From Mayamaea pseudoterrestris (lineage: Eukaryota; Bacillariophyta; Bacillariophyceae; Sellaphorales; Sellaphoraceae), in the NCBI GenBank assembly GCA_027923505.1, contig BROI01000017.1, positions 496,001 to 560,000 of the forward strand: a DNA stretch of 64,000 bases, read 5' to 3'. Under the pieces are notes generated by a model. That model made no database searches, was not told the DNA's origin, and saw nothing but the letters and a program-made list of their open reading frames with translations. The position numbers and the translations under genes are program-made. This document shows, one piece after another, positions 53,465-62,132 of this stretch. The first letter of the stretch is position 1. Each line of letters starts with the position of its first letter.

Positions 53465-54757
53465 TTAGCTAATCAAAGCAGGTTCCAAATGCCCTTCGTC
53501 TGCCGCTCGACGCAACTTATCCAGTGCCGTGTGCACTAGACGTCGCGTGTATTCAGCAGAGACTTGCATTTTCTTCCCAACTTCAACAAAAGACATGGCT
53601 TCGCCTTGCTTTCCTTTGATGGGAATCTCTGGTGCGCGTGTCTGTTGTGGCGGTTTGCCAAAGAGCGCTTCCTCGGCTTCGGCCAGGTAGTCAATGGGCT
53701 CTGCAAGCTTGTGGCTTTCGCTGATCAATCCGTAGCGCCAGCTCAAGGCTTCCATCTCCTTTGGTCTTAGGAACCGCGACAAGGTCTTGGTCAAGTGTTC
53801 GACGTCGTCCGTGGGTGCCCGACTTGCTGCAGCATGCATGGCAGTATCCGTCTGCATATCGCGTCCCTTTTGCATCCACGAGTCGAATGACATGATTCCT
53901 TGACTGCGTCGTCGTCTCACCTTGATGGCTTCTGCCAACTGCCGCTCCGTCAAACCAGCTTCCTCGGCCAATGCCTTGGCAGCTTGCGCCTCTCTCCACC
54001 GATCGGGCGACGATACGGACCATAAAATAGATTCCCCATTAATTTCAATACCCAGAGTCTTGGCTGCCCGCGACATTTTACGCACTGCGGCAGAAACATG
54101 CTCCGGCACTCGCACAACGTCGTCGCGCTCGGCAATGCATCTCAAGACAGCCGCTCGCACCCAATACATGGCGTAAGTGCTAAAGCGACCGCCAATCTCC
54201 ATGTTCCACTTGTCAATCGCTCGCGACAAGCCAATGCATCCTTCCTGCACCAAATCGTCTCGACTCAAGTTCAGTCCTTGTCGACGAGTCTTCATAATGT
54301 CATTGACAGCGTAGTGCACTAGACCAAGATTATTTGTCACTAATTGATCGCGGGCAGCTTGACCAAGGGTTATGGCGTCTTGGTAGGCATAAATGTCGTC
54401 GCCGTACCCGCAGGCTCGTGCCAAGACAAGTTGACTATTTGTTCGACTGGGTGTCTTCAAGGCAACTTCTTGCTGTATTCGTTTAATGGTACGTAATTGA
54501 ACGGCTTGTTTCAGTAGTTCTTGCTGTTCTTCATGTGATAATCGTTCCGTTGGTCGAGTCAAAGAAGGTATTCTGCTGCTGCGGCTAGCTGGCTTGTTAT
54601 AAGCTGATTGAGTTGCGCCGGCATGGAGTGCCGAAGGATCGGATCGACTCCATAGTCGCGACGGAGCAAGAGGCACTGTGAATCCAAAACATGGCGTCGA
54701 AGATATGTAGCATACAGAGACAATGCTCGTCACGGCAATGCATAAGGGACGTTTCAT
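53465..54757 (-). CDS. Plastid RNA polymerase sigma-70 factor
   Basis: A single exon of 430 residues. The N-terminus MKRPLCIAVTSIVSVCYISS is a signal peptide and the cut TPCFG-FTVP puts Phe at +1, so import into a complex plastid is expected. Region 1.2/2 starts near 130: LVTNNLGLVHYAVND, then DDLVQEGCIGLSRAIDKWN and RFSTYAMYWVRAAVLRCIAE, the core-binding and -10 recognition helices of group 1/2 sigma factors. Region 3 has RVPEHVSAAVRKM. Region 4 near the C-terminus has RPKEMEALSWRYGL and, after an insert, SFVEVGKKMQVSAEYTRRLV, the -35-binding helix-turn-helix. It directs the bacterial-type plastid RNA polymerase. The insert of about 35 residues between the region 4 halves is unusual. Confidence 0.93.
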   Translation of the reverse strand: MKRPLCIAVTSIVSVCYISSTPCFGFTVPLAPSRLWSRSDPSALHAGATQSAYNKPASRSSRIPSLTRPTERLSHEEQQELLKQAVQLRTIKRIQQEVALKTPSRTNSQLVLARACGYGDDIYAYQDAITLGQAARDQLVTNNLGLVHYAVNDIMKTRRQGLNLSRDDLVQEGCIGLSRAIDKWNMEIGGRFSTYAMYWVRAAVLRCIAERDDVVRVPEHVSAAVRKMSRAAKTLGIEINGESILWSVSSPDRWREAQAAKALAEEAGLTERQLAEAIKVRRRRSQGIMSFDSWMQKGRDMQTDTAMHAAASRAPTDDVEHLTKTLSRFLRPKEMEALSWRYGLISESHKLAEPIDYLAEAEEALFGKPPQQTRAPEIPIKGKQGEAMSFVEVGKKMQVSAEYTRRLVHTALDKLRRAADEGHLEPALIS

Positions 54758-55215
54758 AGTAGAGCGCTTGGAAAGTATGGCGGCAAATTTGACGACGATC
54801 TAATATATTATGGCACAGTGAAAGCAACAAGCTGACTATTGCGTCTGCCTCATCACAGACGTGATGGGTGAGCTGTTTCGTGGAGGGATTATTGATCTTG
54901 GACGGTCTCTGACGAGAAAAGCGTTGTCTGCAAGCCACGCTGAATCATCATCGTGATGCGTGTAAAAGTCGACGAGCAACTGTTGTGACTGACGTAGCTG
55001 TCGTACCGGTACTAGCGCGTCACGATGCGACGCGGTTTGCGTTTAGCTACCCAGTCAGCTATCGTCTGCTCAAGCAATCCAGCAAGATTTCTGTGCATAC
55101 ACAAGTACACAACACGTGTCTATAAGATGGCCAACTAATCCAAAACATTGCATCTACGTGGCTATATTAATGAGCCCTTCCATAACTATCGTACGTAGCA
55201 TCGCTCCTCGGTACC
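54758..55215. promoter_or_regulatory. Upstream region of the sigma-factor gene
   Basis: 458 bases between the sigma start (54757) and the Tudor-like stop (55216) on the same strand. It contains TACCGGTA at 55004-55011 and an AT-rich run (taatatattatgg near 54801). I see no coding stretch. Confidence 0.45.
55004..55011. promoter_or_regulatory. TACCGGTA palindrome upstream of the sigma factor
   Basis: An exact copy, 247 bases upstream of the sigma-factor ATG. Confidence 0.4.
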
Positions 55216-56386
55216 TCATGTCATCCTCTGTGGCGTTGGATCCAGTAGGCCCTTCTTTGCGTACAACCTACGACACTTTACTAATTCATCATACGTGTAG
55301 TCCTCCTGGTCGCCATCGTCATAGACAATATGCCAAAAAGGCTCGTCCGTAGGATCCGTTGGAATAGGCGGCAAGTACTCGGCAACCGTTCCAAAGTACA
55401 ATAATTTTTCAAAGTACTTGCAAACCCGGGTGTTCAAATAGCTTTCACAGTCGGCCAAAGTTGTTGGCGGCGAAGAGAGATCAGACTTGGCGGCGCTGGC
55501 TGGCATGGACTTGTGCTTTTTGGCTGGGGACTCGGACGATTCAGCCGCAACCACAGTTCCTGCAGCCACGCCAACATTTTCTCTTTTCTGTTGTAAGACT
55601 TGTGGTGTCTCGGCGTTGGATTGCTTTCCAAAAACGGATGCTGCGTGTGCTGCAGGCTCAGCTTTCAATGGGGTTGCGTCATCTCCGTCCATGATCTCGT
55701 CGGCGTCATTACTTTCTTTCTTCTGCAAAGCTTTGATAACATCGCTACATGTTTCTAGTAATGTCGCGCATTCCTTGACGGCTTCCCTTTTACTAGCCCA
55801 CAGTGCAGCATCGTTATCACTACCCTTGATCGCGTAGTAGCTTTGCTTCTCGCCTTTCTCATAGTAAGCAATTAAGGCGTCTGAACAAAAGTGGACAGGT
55901 GAGGATGACTATATATAAAGTCATAGTTTTCCGAACGTGTGAATACTTACGGTAAACTTCGACGATCTGTAAAGCAAAAATGGATAAAGCGTTAGATATT
56001 TTTGGAGTTACGGTCTCACATTCAGACGTTCTCAGTAGACGTCACCTGTAATTCTTCCACTTGGCCGTCATCAAACAAGATAAGCCACCAATCTCCGTCA
56101 GGATTGTTTTTCTCAACGTATTGTAAGCCTACAATGGTTGCTCGGTGGAAAATGTCACCGTCTGCATCTGGCACATCCGGAAACGATCGAGCAATGCGCT
56201 GACCAACAAGTTTGTCGCGAATCCCCGGAAACTTCCATTCGTTACGCTTCCGGCTAATGAGGTTACTAATGGCTACGTGGCATAGGCGCTGCGTGTAGGA
56301 GTGATTATAAAGTGAGGTGGTGAGTTGACGTTGCACGGAATTTCCCTTTCCAGGGCACTACTGTCAAAGCGAGCATCCAAAACCAT
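55216..56386 (-). CDS. Protein with two Tudor-like domains, includes a 16-base microexon
   Basis: Well supported exons: an upstream exon ending at 56046, a microexon 55966-55951 (16 bases) and a last exon 55880-55216; introns of 79 and 70 bases are GTGACG...ACAG and GTAAGT...TCAG, phases 0 and 1. Joined, they read VEELQ-IVEVY-HALIAYYEKG without a stop. The first domain has LVGQRIARSFPDVPD and GDWWLILFDDGQVEELQ, the second NTRVCKYFEKLLYFGTVAEY and WHIVYDDGDQEDYTYDEL; both match the Tudor-like fold of plant PTM/DIR17 proteins. A charged linker joins them. Such domains bind histone tails or methylated residues. The 5' end is unclear: an ATG at 56386 with an intron to a CATTAG acceptor gives EIP-RKRNEWKF, or the exon may be spliced from the kinase gene upstream (see findings). 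Confidence 0.7.
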
Positions 56387-56387
56387 T

Positions 56388-57666
56388 TCATCGCCCACAG
56401 CTACTCACATTTGATACATTCATAACTTGAACATCTTTTAGCATGCTGGCTCCTCGTACAGGCGGCTCGATGATACCGCTGTGGTCAGGATTGAGAAGCT
56501 GACTCAGTAACGTAGCATCGCCGCCAGCCACATAGATGCACAAATCCTTGTTGATGTTGGCAATGGCACGCTGCTTTTGCTCGACAGGAACAGGAGCATC
56601 CGCTGCATAAGCATTGTCATCCTTCAAATTCGCTTCCCGCTTGTCGGGCAGTAAATTTTCGTCATCCTGCACGAAATTGTCGTTATTCATATCGCTTCTC
56701 CATCGATGTATAATGCCAACGAGGCAATCGGCAAGCTCATGCAATATTCCGGCGGTAATGCAGTCCTTGGTATTGCTCTTAACGAAGCGTTGCAGCGGCG
56801 GCAAAGGATGATTACTTTTGACTCGTTGTTCGACTGCCTCTTTTAGCTCCTCTGGACTAATCAGTGGCAGCTGCCCCGTCTGCTCATGCAGCGCCACAAA
56901 ACGCATATTGACACCAGGCAAAATGCCTCCTCCCCAGAAGGCTCCCTTTCGATCAAGCGCCGTATACGTGAGCGCCGTGCCCCCATCAATCACCAATGTG
57001 GGAGTTCCATGCAGTTCAGCTGCCGCTCGGGTCGCTGCCATTCGATCCAGTCCAAGCGTATCATAGGCGCCACGCAATATACCATCGCCATCCATAAAGT
57101 CCTTGCGCTGCAAGTCCCAAATACGAGCAGGCAACTTTTGAAACATATATTGGACAGTTTGTACTTGTTGTGGCGTCGTTGTTGACAGTAAATAAACATG
57201 AATAGTGGGTTGTTTTCGCCGAGCCGCCAGGGCAGCGACGCGGAGTGGCGTAAAGGGTTTCTTTTGCTTTTTGAAGTCACTCCCGAATAACCACTCCTCT
57301 ACAATGGTAGGAAGAGACCGGGCGAGCAACTCTGTAGAATCCATTTTCAAATCGTTCTGTGTCATGTAGATTGTTCTTTGAACGAGAGTGAAATGAGAAA
57401 TGTAAAAGGTGAGCGACGCTTGACTGTGAAGCAGCTAGAGGCCAATTTCTCTCTTCTCTTGTCAGTGAGCATGTATGCAACGATTATAACAACAAGTGCG
57501 CAAAATTTTCTTACTTCCATAGCAGAGTTGGCTCAATCACGACGCTTCCTTCCGCCTCGAACATTTCGTGAAACGCCCAGTGCAAATGGGAATTGCCGCA
57601 GACGACGGAAAAGCAAACGTAATCATTGGCGTGCGATATACCAAGCGGCCATTGACTGTCCTGCAT
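56388..57666 (-). CDS. coaX: Type III pantothenate kinase (CoaX)
   Basis: Exon 1 is 57666-57515 and exon 2 57375-56388; the 139-base intron GTAAGA...CAAAG in phase 2 joins LLWK-TIYM. The product has 379 residues. Exon 1 carries the first ATPase motif, VVCGNSHLHWAFHE (residues 21-34), in which the usual Asp of DxGNT is Val. In exon 2 YDTLGLDRMAATRAAAEL and LVIDGGTALTYTALDRKG are the pantothenate-binding and phosphate motifs, then GGGILPGVNMR. PanK-III phosphorylates pantothenate, the first step to CoA, and is insensitive to CoA feedback. The GNSxLHW form recalls cyanobacterial CoaX, so plastid ancestry is possible. An Asp/Asn-rich insert lies at about 285-310. A GTGAGT donor near the stop may extend the gene (see findings). 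Confidence 0.88.
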
Positions 57667-58039
57667 ACTTGTGAATGATGACTAGGAACTGAAACTTCGA
57701 TACAATATCTATCGATGGTGGCTATCTACGATTTTAAAACAGAATCTTGCGCAAGGCGCAAAAAAGCATGCGCTGCATCCACACGGTAACCGCGCCGGCG
57801 CGGCAAGACTCATGTCGCATCGGTATCGCATCAGAACCGGTACGATTTTTCAAACGAAAGTAGTGACGGACGTCGCACTTTCATTTGCACATCATCGCCA
57901 TCATCATGCATCTCCTGCCTCTATCGTCGCAATATTCTTCAATCAATTCTATACTGTCTATACTGACAGAGGAGGCAGAAAATTTGCGTGGACCGTCAAA
58001 GACTTGCTTGTCGTAGCCGCAGCTCCTCGAGCGACAACG
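57667..58039. promoter_or_regulatory. Divergent promoter region, CoaX / cytochrome P450
   Basis: 373 bases if the P450 starts at 58040. It contains ACCGGTA at 57836-57842, a 7-of-8 match to the recurring palindrome, and an open frame from 57812 in phase with the P450 that is rich in His and looks untranslated. Confidence 0.4.
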
Positions 58040-59797
58040 ATGGATGGAGAGCTGATCGTTCCGATCATTATTACTCTCCAGAATCTTTGGCGCAGTGTAA
58101 CTTTCTTGGATACGGCGCTATGTACAATTATAGTCTTTCCGATCGCTGGTTTGCTTGCAATATATATTCAACGGCGTAGAATATACAAGCGTCTCACTGC
58201 TTGCGGCCTACCCACTGTTTACTGGCGACCAAAGTTTGGCACCTTCAATCCATCCAACGCCGGCGACTCGATCAGCAAGCTACCTAGCTCGACGATTACC
58301 AACATTTTGCCGCGAATGGAGCGACTCAAAGGACCTTACGGCATGTATGGGACCGTTTACGGATGGAACACGCCAGTCATTCACATTGCGCATCCAGTTC
58401 CTGCACGAGCAGTACTTTCGTCGACAACAAACATTGACAAGAGCAGCAACAACAAGACACACTCCGTCATACAAAACTCTAGTGGCGCGACCAAAGCTCC
58501 AGCCTACAATCACTTCAAAAACTTCTGTGGTGATGGAGTATTTACGGCCGATGGCGACGATTGGAAGGCCAAGCGCGCGGCCGTCACACATGCTTTGCTG
58601 AGAGTAAATGGAGGATACGAAGCTGCCATAGAAAAGGAGTCGCATCTTGCTTTGCAGAGAGTATTAAAAATTTTGGACCTGGCTTCGAACAGTGACAAAA
58701 AAATCAACATTGTCCCGCTGCTTCAGAGAGCGACGATTGGACTCATCTATCGATATATAACGCACAGCGATTTGGATGCAAGGATAGATGAACCTTTATC
58801 GCCGAGCAATGCAACAAAAGGGATGGAACAAACAGCGCCGGATCGACTGATTGCATCATATTTGCAGTCAATTACTCGGATCCGAATGATTATTCTTGCA
58901 CAGTCACGATCCATATGGTTTCTCCTACCAAGGTGGTGCTATCGACTATTCTCGTCAATGTATCGGGAAGAAGAGCGAACCATGGAGTCAATACGCATTG
59001 TTTCAGCGCAAGCATGTCGAAATGCATTGCCTGGATCACCGCTCGCCATGCTTCAAGAGCGACCGATTTATGCGGCTCCTGCCTTGCAATCATTATCCAA
59101 AAACATTTTAGACGAAGCAATAACGCTACTGTTTGCGGGTCAGGACACTAGCGCGGCAACACTTTCATGGACGCTCCATTTGCTTAGCCTCTATCCGTCA
59201 ATACAAGACAAGCTCGCTCGAGAAGTCCGTTCTGTGCTGGATACGCAGGAAGAAAATGCGCATGTGACCAAGAAACAAATTTCCAGCATGCCATACTTGG
59301 ATGCCGTCATTAAAGAGTCAATGAGATTATATCCAGTAGCACCCTTTGTTGTCCGCAAACTTCCGTCAGACCTAATCGTCCTTGACGAGACAAATTGTTC
59401 GATAACCTTGCCCTCGCAATCATTCGTTTGTGTTTGGATCTACGGCATGCATCATCACCCAAAGTTTTGGAAAAGCCCCGACGACTTTCGACCTGAGCGA
59501 TGGCTTGAAACAGATCCCAATCAACGTGACGAGGGAATATATAACGGCGCCTATATGCCCTTTGCGCTTGGACCGCGGAACTGCCTGGGACAGCCGTTGG
59601 CACATGTGATTCTGCGAGTATTTTTGTCGCAGCTTATTTGCAAATACAAGTTTGTAGACAATCGGTTGAGCGGCAATGGCTCTGATCCAATCGATTTTCG
59701 GAAGGATATGCAGGCAGGCTTCACGGTTCTGCCGCAAGATGGCGTTCACCTGTCTGTACTCAAGCGACTAGAAGCTGAGATAGATCTTAAATTATGA
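58040..59797 (+). CDS. Cytochrome P450, membrane-anchored
   Basis: A single exon of 585 residues from MDGELIVPIIITL. The first 60 residues hold two hydrophobic stretches, the usual ER anchor. Family motifs: the I-helix LLFAGQDTSAATLSW (acid-alcohol pair Asp-Thr), the K-helix ESMR, DDFRPERW, and the haem loop FALGPRNCLGQPLAH with the Cys ligand. It is a haem-thiolate monooxygenase; the substrate is unknown. The frame is also open to an ATG at 57812, but those 76 residues (HHRHHHASPAS and similar) are atypical, and a typical P450 has about 500 residues, so the later start with its ACAATGG context is preferred. An insert at about 110-150 (Ser/Asn-rich) lengthens the N-terminal half. Confidence 0.92.
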   Translation: MDGELIVPIIITLQNLWRSVTFLDTALCTIIVFPIAGLLAIYIQRRRIYKRLTACGLPTVYWRPKFGTFNPSNAGDSISKLPSSTITNILPRMERLKGPYGMYGTVYGWNTPVIHIAHPVPARAVLSSTTNIDKSSNNKTHSVIQNSSGATKAPAYNHFKNFCGDGVFTADGDDWKAKRAAVTHALLRVNGGYEAAIEKESHLALQRVLKILDLASNSDKKINIVPLLQRATIGLIYRYITHSDLDARIDEPLSPSNATKGMEQTAPDRLIASYLQSITRIRMIILAQSRSIWFLLPRWCYRLFSSMYREEERTMESIRIVSAQACRNALPGSPLAMLQERPIYAAPALQSLSKNILDEAITLLFAGQDTSAATLSWTLHLLSLYPSIQDKLAREVRSVLDTQEENAHVTKKQISSMPYLDAVIKESMRLYPVAPFVVRKLPSDLIVLDETNCSITLPSQSFVCVWIYGMHHHPKFWKSPDDFRPERWLETDPNQRDEGIYNGAYMPFALGPRNCLGQPLAHVILRVFLSQLICKYKFVDNRLSGNGSDPIDFRKDMQAGFTVLPQDGVHLSVLKRLEAEIDLKL

Positions 59798-60228
59798 TAG
59801 AGCTTTATCTTGTACAAAAGTGCCATTACCAGCGACTCCGCGCAGGGAGGAGTCTTTACGTGGTGACAGCATGGTTCCAACAAATTGTTTGCTTGTAGTA
59901 ATAGCGAGTCTGGTAAGCATCCCAGGATCCCCAGCTGCGATCCAAGCACTTTAATGGAACATGCAGGACTTGCATCATCATTATTTATTTCGACCATCCC
60001 TGGTGGACAAAAGGTAGCAAGAGTCTTAGTGGTTCTGATGTGTGTCGTAGCGATTCTTAATTCCGTACGACGAGCAGACGCCGACGAGCGCCACGAAACG
60101 ATCCGTCGCGCAAATGAACGTGAATCATCGCGACGCGGAACGTTCTCCGTTGATTGCAAGCCGAGCGTTGCCTATTATTTCTTCCTCATTGTATCCTCCT
60201 ACTCATTCAAGGTTTTAGTTGCTCCATC
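59798..60228. other. Spacer between P450 and SHMT with unresolved open frames
   Basis: 431 bases. A plus-strand frame is open from before 59885 to 60298, and a minus-strand frame from 60159 to 59746 contains an ATG (MVEINNDDASPAC) preceded by a possible acceptor (CCACCAG). Neither product is recognised and they exclude each other. The SHMT promoter must lie here. Confidence 0.4.
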
Positions 60229-61740
60229 ATGTCGTCCTTTAAAGATTCGGTATGTCAACAGATGTGTGCTGTGTGATGGAGTGTTCTTTATTGAGTGATT
60301 CCTAATCCGATTTGCTCCCTCGTTGCTCCCACCCATTATTAACAGGAATTCCGCGGGCTTGTCTCTCTCGAAGACCACGATCCCGAGCTCTACGACTTGA
60401 TTGAGCAGGAGAAGCGTCGCCAATGGCGGTCCTTGGAGCTGATTGCGAGCGAAAATTTTACGAGCCGCGCCGTCATGGAGTGCCTTGGGTCGGCGCTTAC
60501 CAACAAATACGCGGAAGGCTTGCCGCATGCGCGCTACTATGGAGGTAATGAAGTGGTCGATCAGGTTGAAATTCTCTGCCAGACGCGAGCCTTGGCAGCG
60601 TATGGACTTGACCCTGAGCAGTGGGGAGTGAACGTTCAGCCCTACTCTGGTTCGCCGGCCAACTTTGCCGTCTACACTGGATTGCTCAAGCCGCATGATC
60701 GCATCATGGGTTTGGATCTTCCATCTGGTGGACACTTGACGCATGGATTCTATACCTTGAACAAAAAGGAAGGAACACGTAAGGCCGTCTCAGCCACGTC
60801 GTTGTACTTTGAGAGTCTTCCTTATCGTGTGCATCCCGAGTCTGGTTTGATTGACTACGACCAGCTTGACCGTGACGCTGGATTGTTTAAGCCTGCCATG
60901 GTCATCTGCGGAGGATCAGCGTACCCGCGTGACTATGATTACAAGCGTTTCCGTGAAATTGCTGATGCGAATGGAGCATTGTTGATGATGGACATGGCAC
61001 ACACCAGTGGGTTGGTTGCCACGGGCTTGCTCGCAAGTCCATTTGAGTACGCTGACATTGTCACCACAACGACTCACAAGTCGCTTCGTGGTCCACGCTC
61101 GGGAATGATCTTTTTCCGCAAGGACGCGCGTGGCTTTGAAGGCAAGATTAATCAAGCTGTCTTTCCGGCTCTCCAGGGAGGTCCGCATGAGCATCAAATT
61201 GCCGGTGTTGCCACGCAACTCAAGGAGGTTGCCACTCCGGAGTTTAAGGTTTACTCGGAGCAAGTGATCAAGAATGCGCAAGCGTTGTCCAAGAAGTTGA
61301 CGTCTTTGGGCTATGCCATGGCAACTGGAGGCACAGATAATCATTTGGTCTTGTGGGATCTTAAGCCGCAAGGCTTGACGGGAAGCAAGTTTGAGAAATT
61401 GTGCGATGCTGTCTCTATTACATTGAACAAGAACTGCGTACCAGGCGATGTCTCGGCTATCACTCCCGGCGGTGTCCGCATTGGAACGCCAGCGCTTACA
61501 ACTCGAAAGATGGTAGAGTCGGATTTTGAGCAGATTGGCGATTTTTTGCATGAGGCCATTCTTATCGCTAAGAAGCTGCAGGAGCAAAGTGGACCAAAGT
61601 TGAAGGATTTCCTCGCGCTGCTTGAGAAAAATGAAGAAGTTGATGCTTTGCAAAAGAAGGTGCACGAATTTGCTAGCTCTTTCCCCATGCCTGGCTTCGA
61701 CCCATCATCAATGAAGTACAATGACTGCCATGGCGCATAA
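60229..61740 (+). CDS. SHMT: Serine hydroxymethyltransferase
   Basis: Exon 1 is only 21 bases (60229-60249, MSSFKDS) and exon 2 is 60346-61740; the 96-base intron GTATGT...ACAG in phase 0 joins [16 protein letters not shown]. The product has 471 residues, the normal length. Motifs: [59 protein letters not shown], the PLP lysine in [15 protein letters not shown], and [10 protein letters not shown]. The enzyme interconverts serine and glycine with tetrahydrofolate, feeding one-carbon units. No targeting peptide is visible, so this is the cytosolic form; diatoms usually also have a mitochondrial one for photorespiration. The sequence is intact. Confidence 0.97.
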
Positions 61741-62132
61741 TTTTAGAAGATGATCCTGTTACTTTTAGTTGGTTTTTGTTAGGTTCACCTACTCTCATGA
61801 TCAATTTATTCTATAACTGAAGCATGGCGCAAACTTCTTCCGTATGGTTTCGGTCAGGAGGCAGCAGCCAGCTCAGGCTCAAGTTTAAAATTGATCGGCA
61901 AAAGGCAGTCGGAAGTAAACTGCTATGTCTCCAACGGATCCATGTAGATATTACAGATTCATCGCGGTCTCCAGATGTAAACAAACAACATCACAGCATT
62001 GGAAAGCGCCGCCTGAGACGCTTCGACAAGATGGCATGCGTCTCGTCACACTTAACAGCTGCGTTGTTTTGCTCAAAAGACATTTTTCACACCCATCGGC
62101 TAGACGTACGGCCCAAGGCAAGGTCCACATAC
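61741..62132. other. Spacer between SHMT and the RNase II/R gene (convergent)
   Basis: 392 bases. A plus-strand frame from an ATG at 61824 to 62192 (122 codons, basic) and an overlapping frame from 61925 are open, but neither has a recognisable product and both run into the RNase 3' end. No RNA gene is visible. Confidence 0.45.

Noticed and set aside
57812-58039. N-terminal 76-residue extension of the P450
   Set aside because: His-rich and unlike the family; the anchor helix begins at the later Met (58040), and the extension overlaps a promoter-like motif.
59746-60298. Opposing open frames of about 137 codons on both strands between P450 and SHMT
   Set aside because: Only one could be real, neither has a family match or a convincing start, and the minus-strand one overlaps the P450 3' end. 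Left as unresolved spacer.
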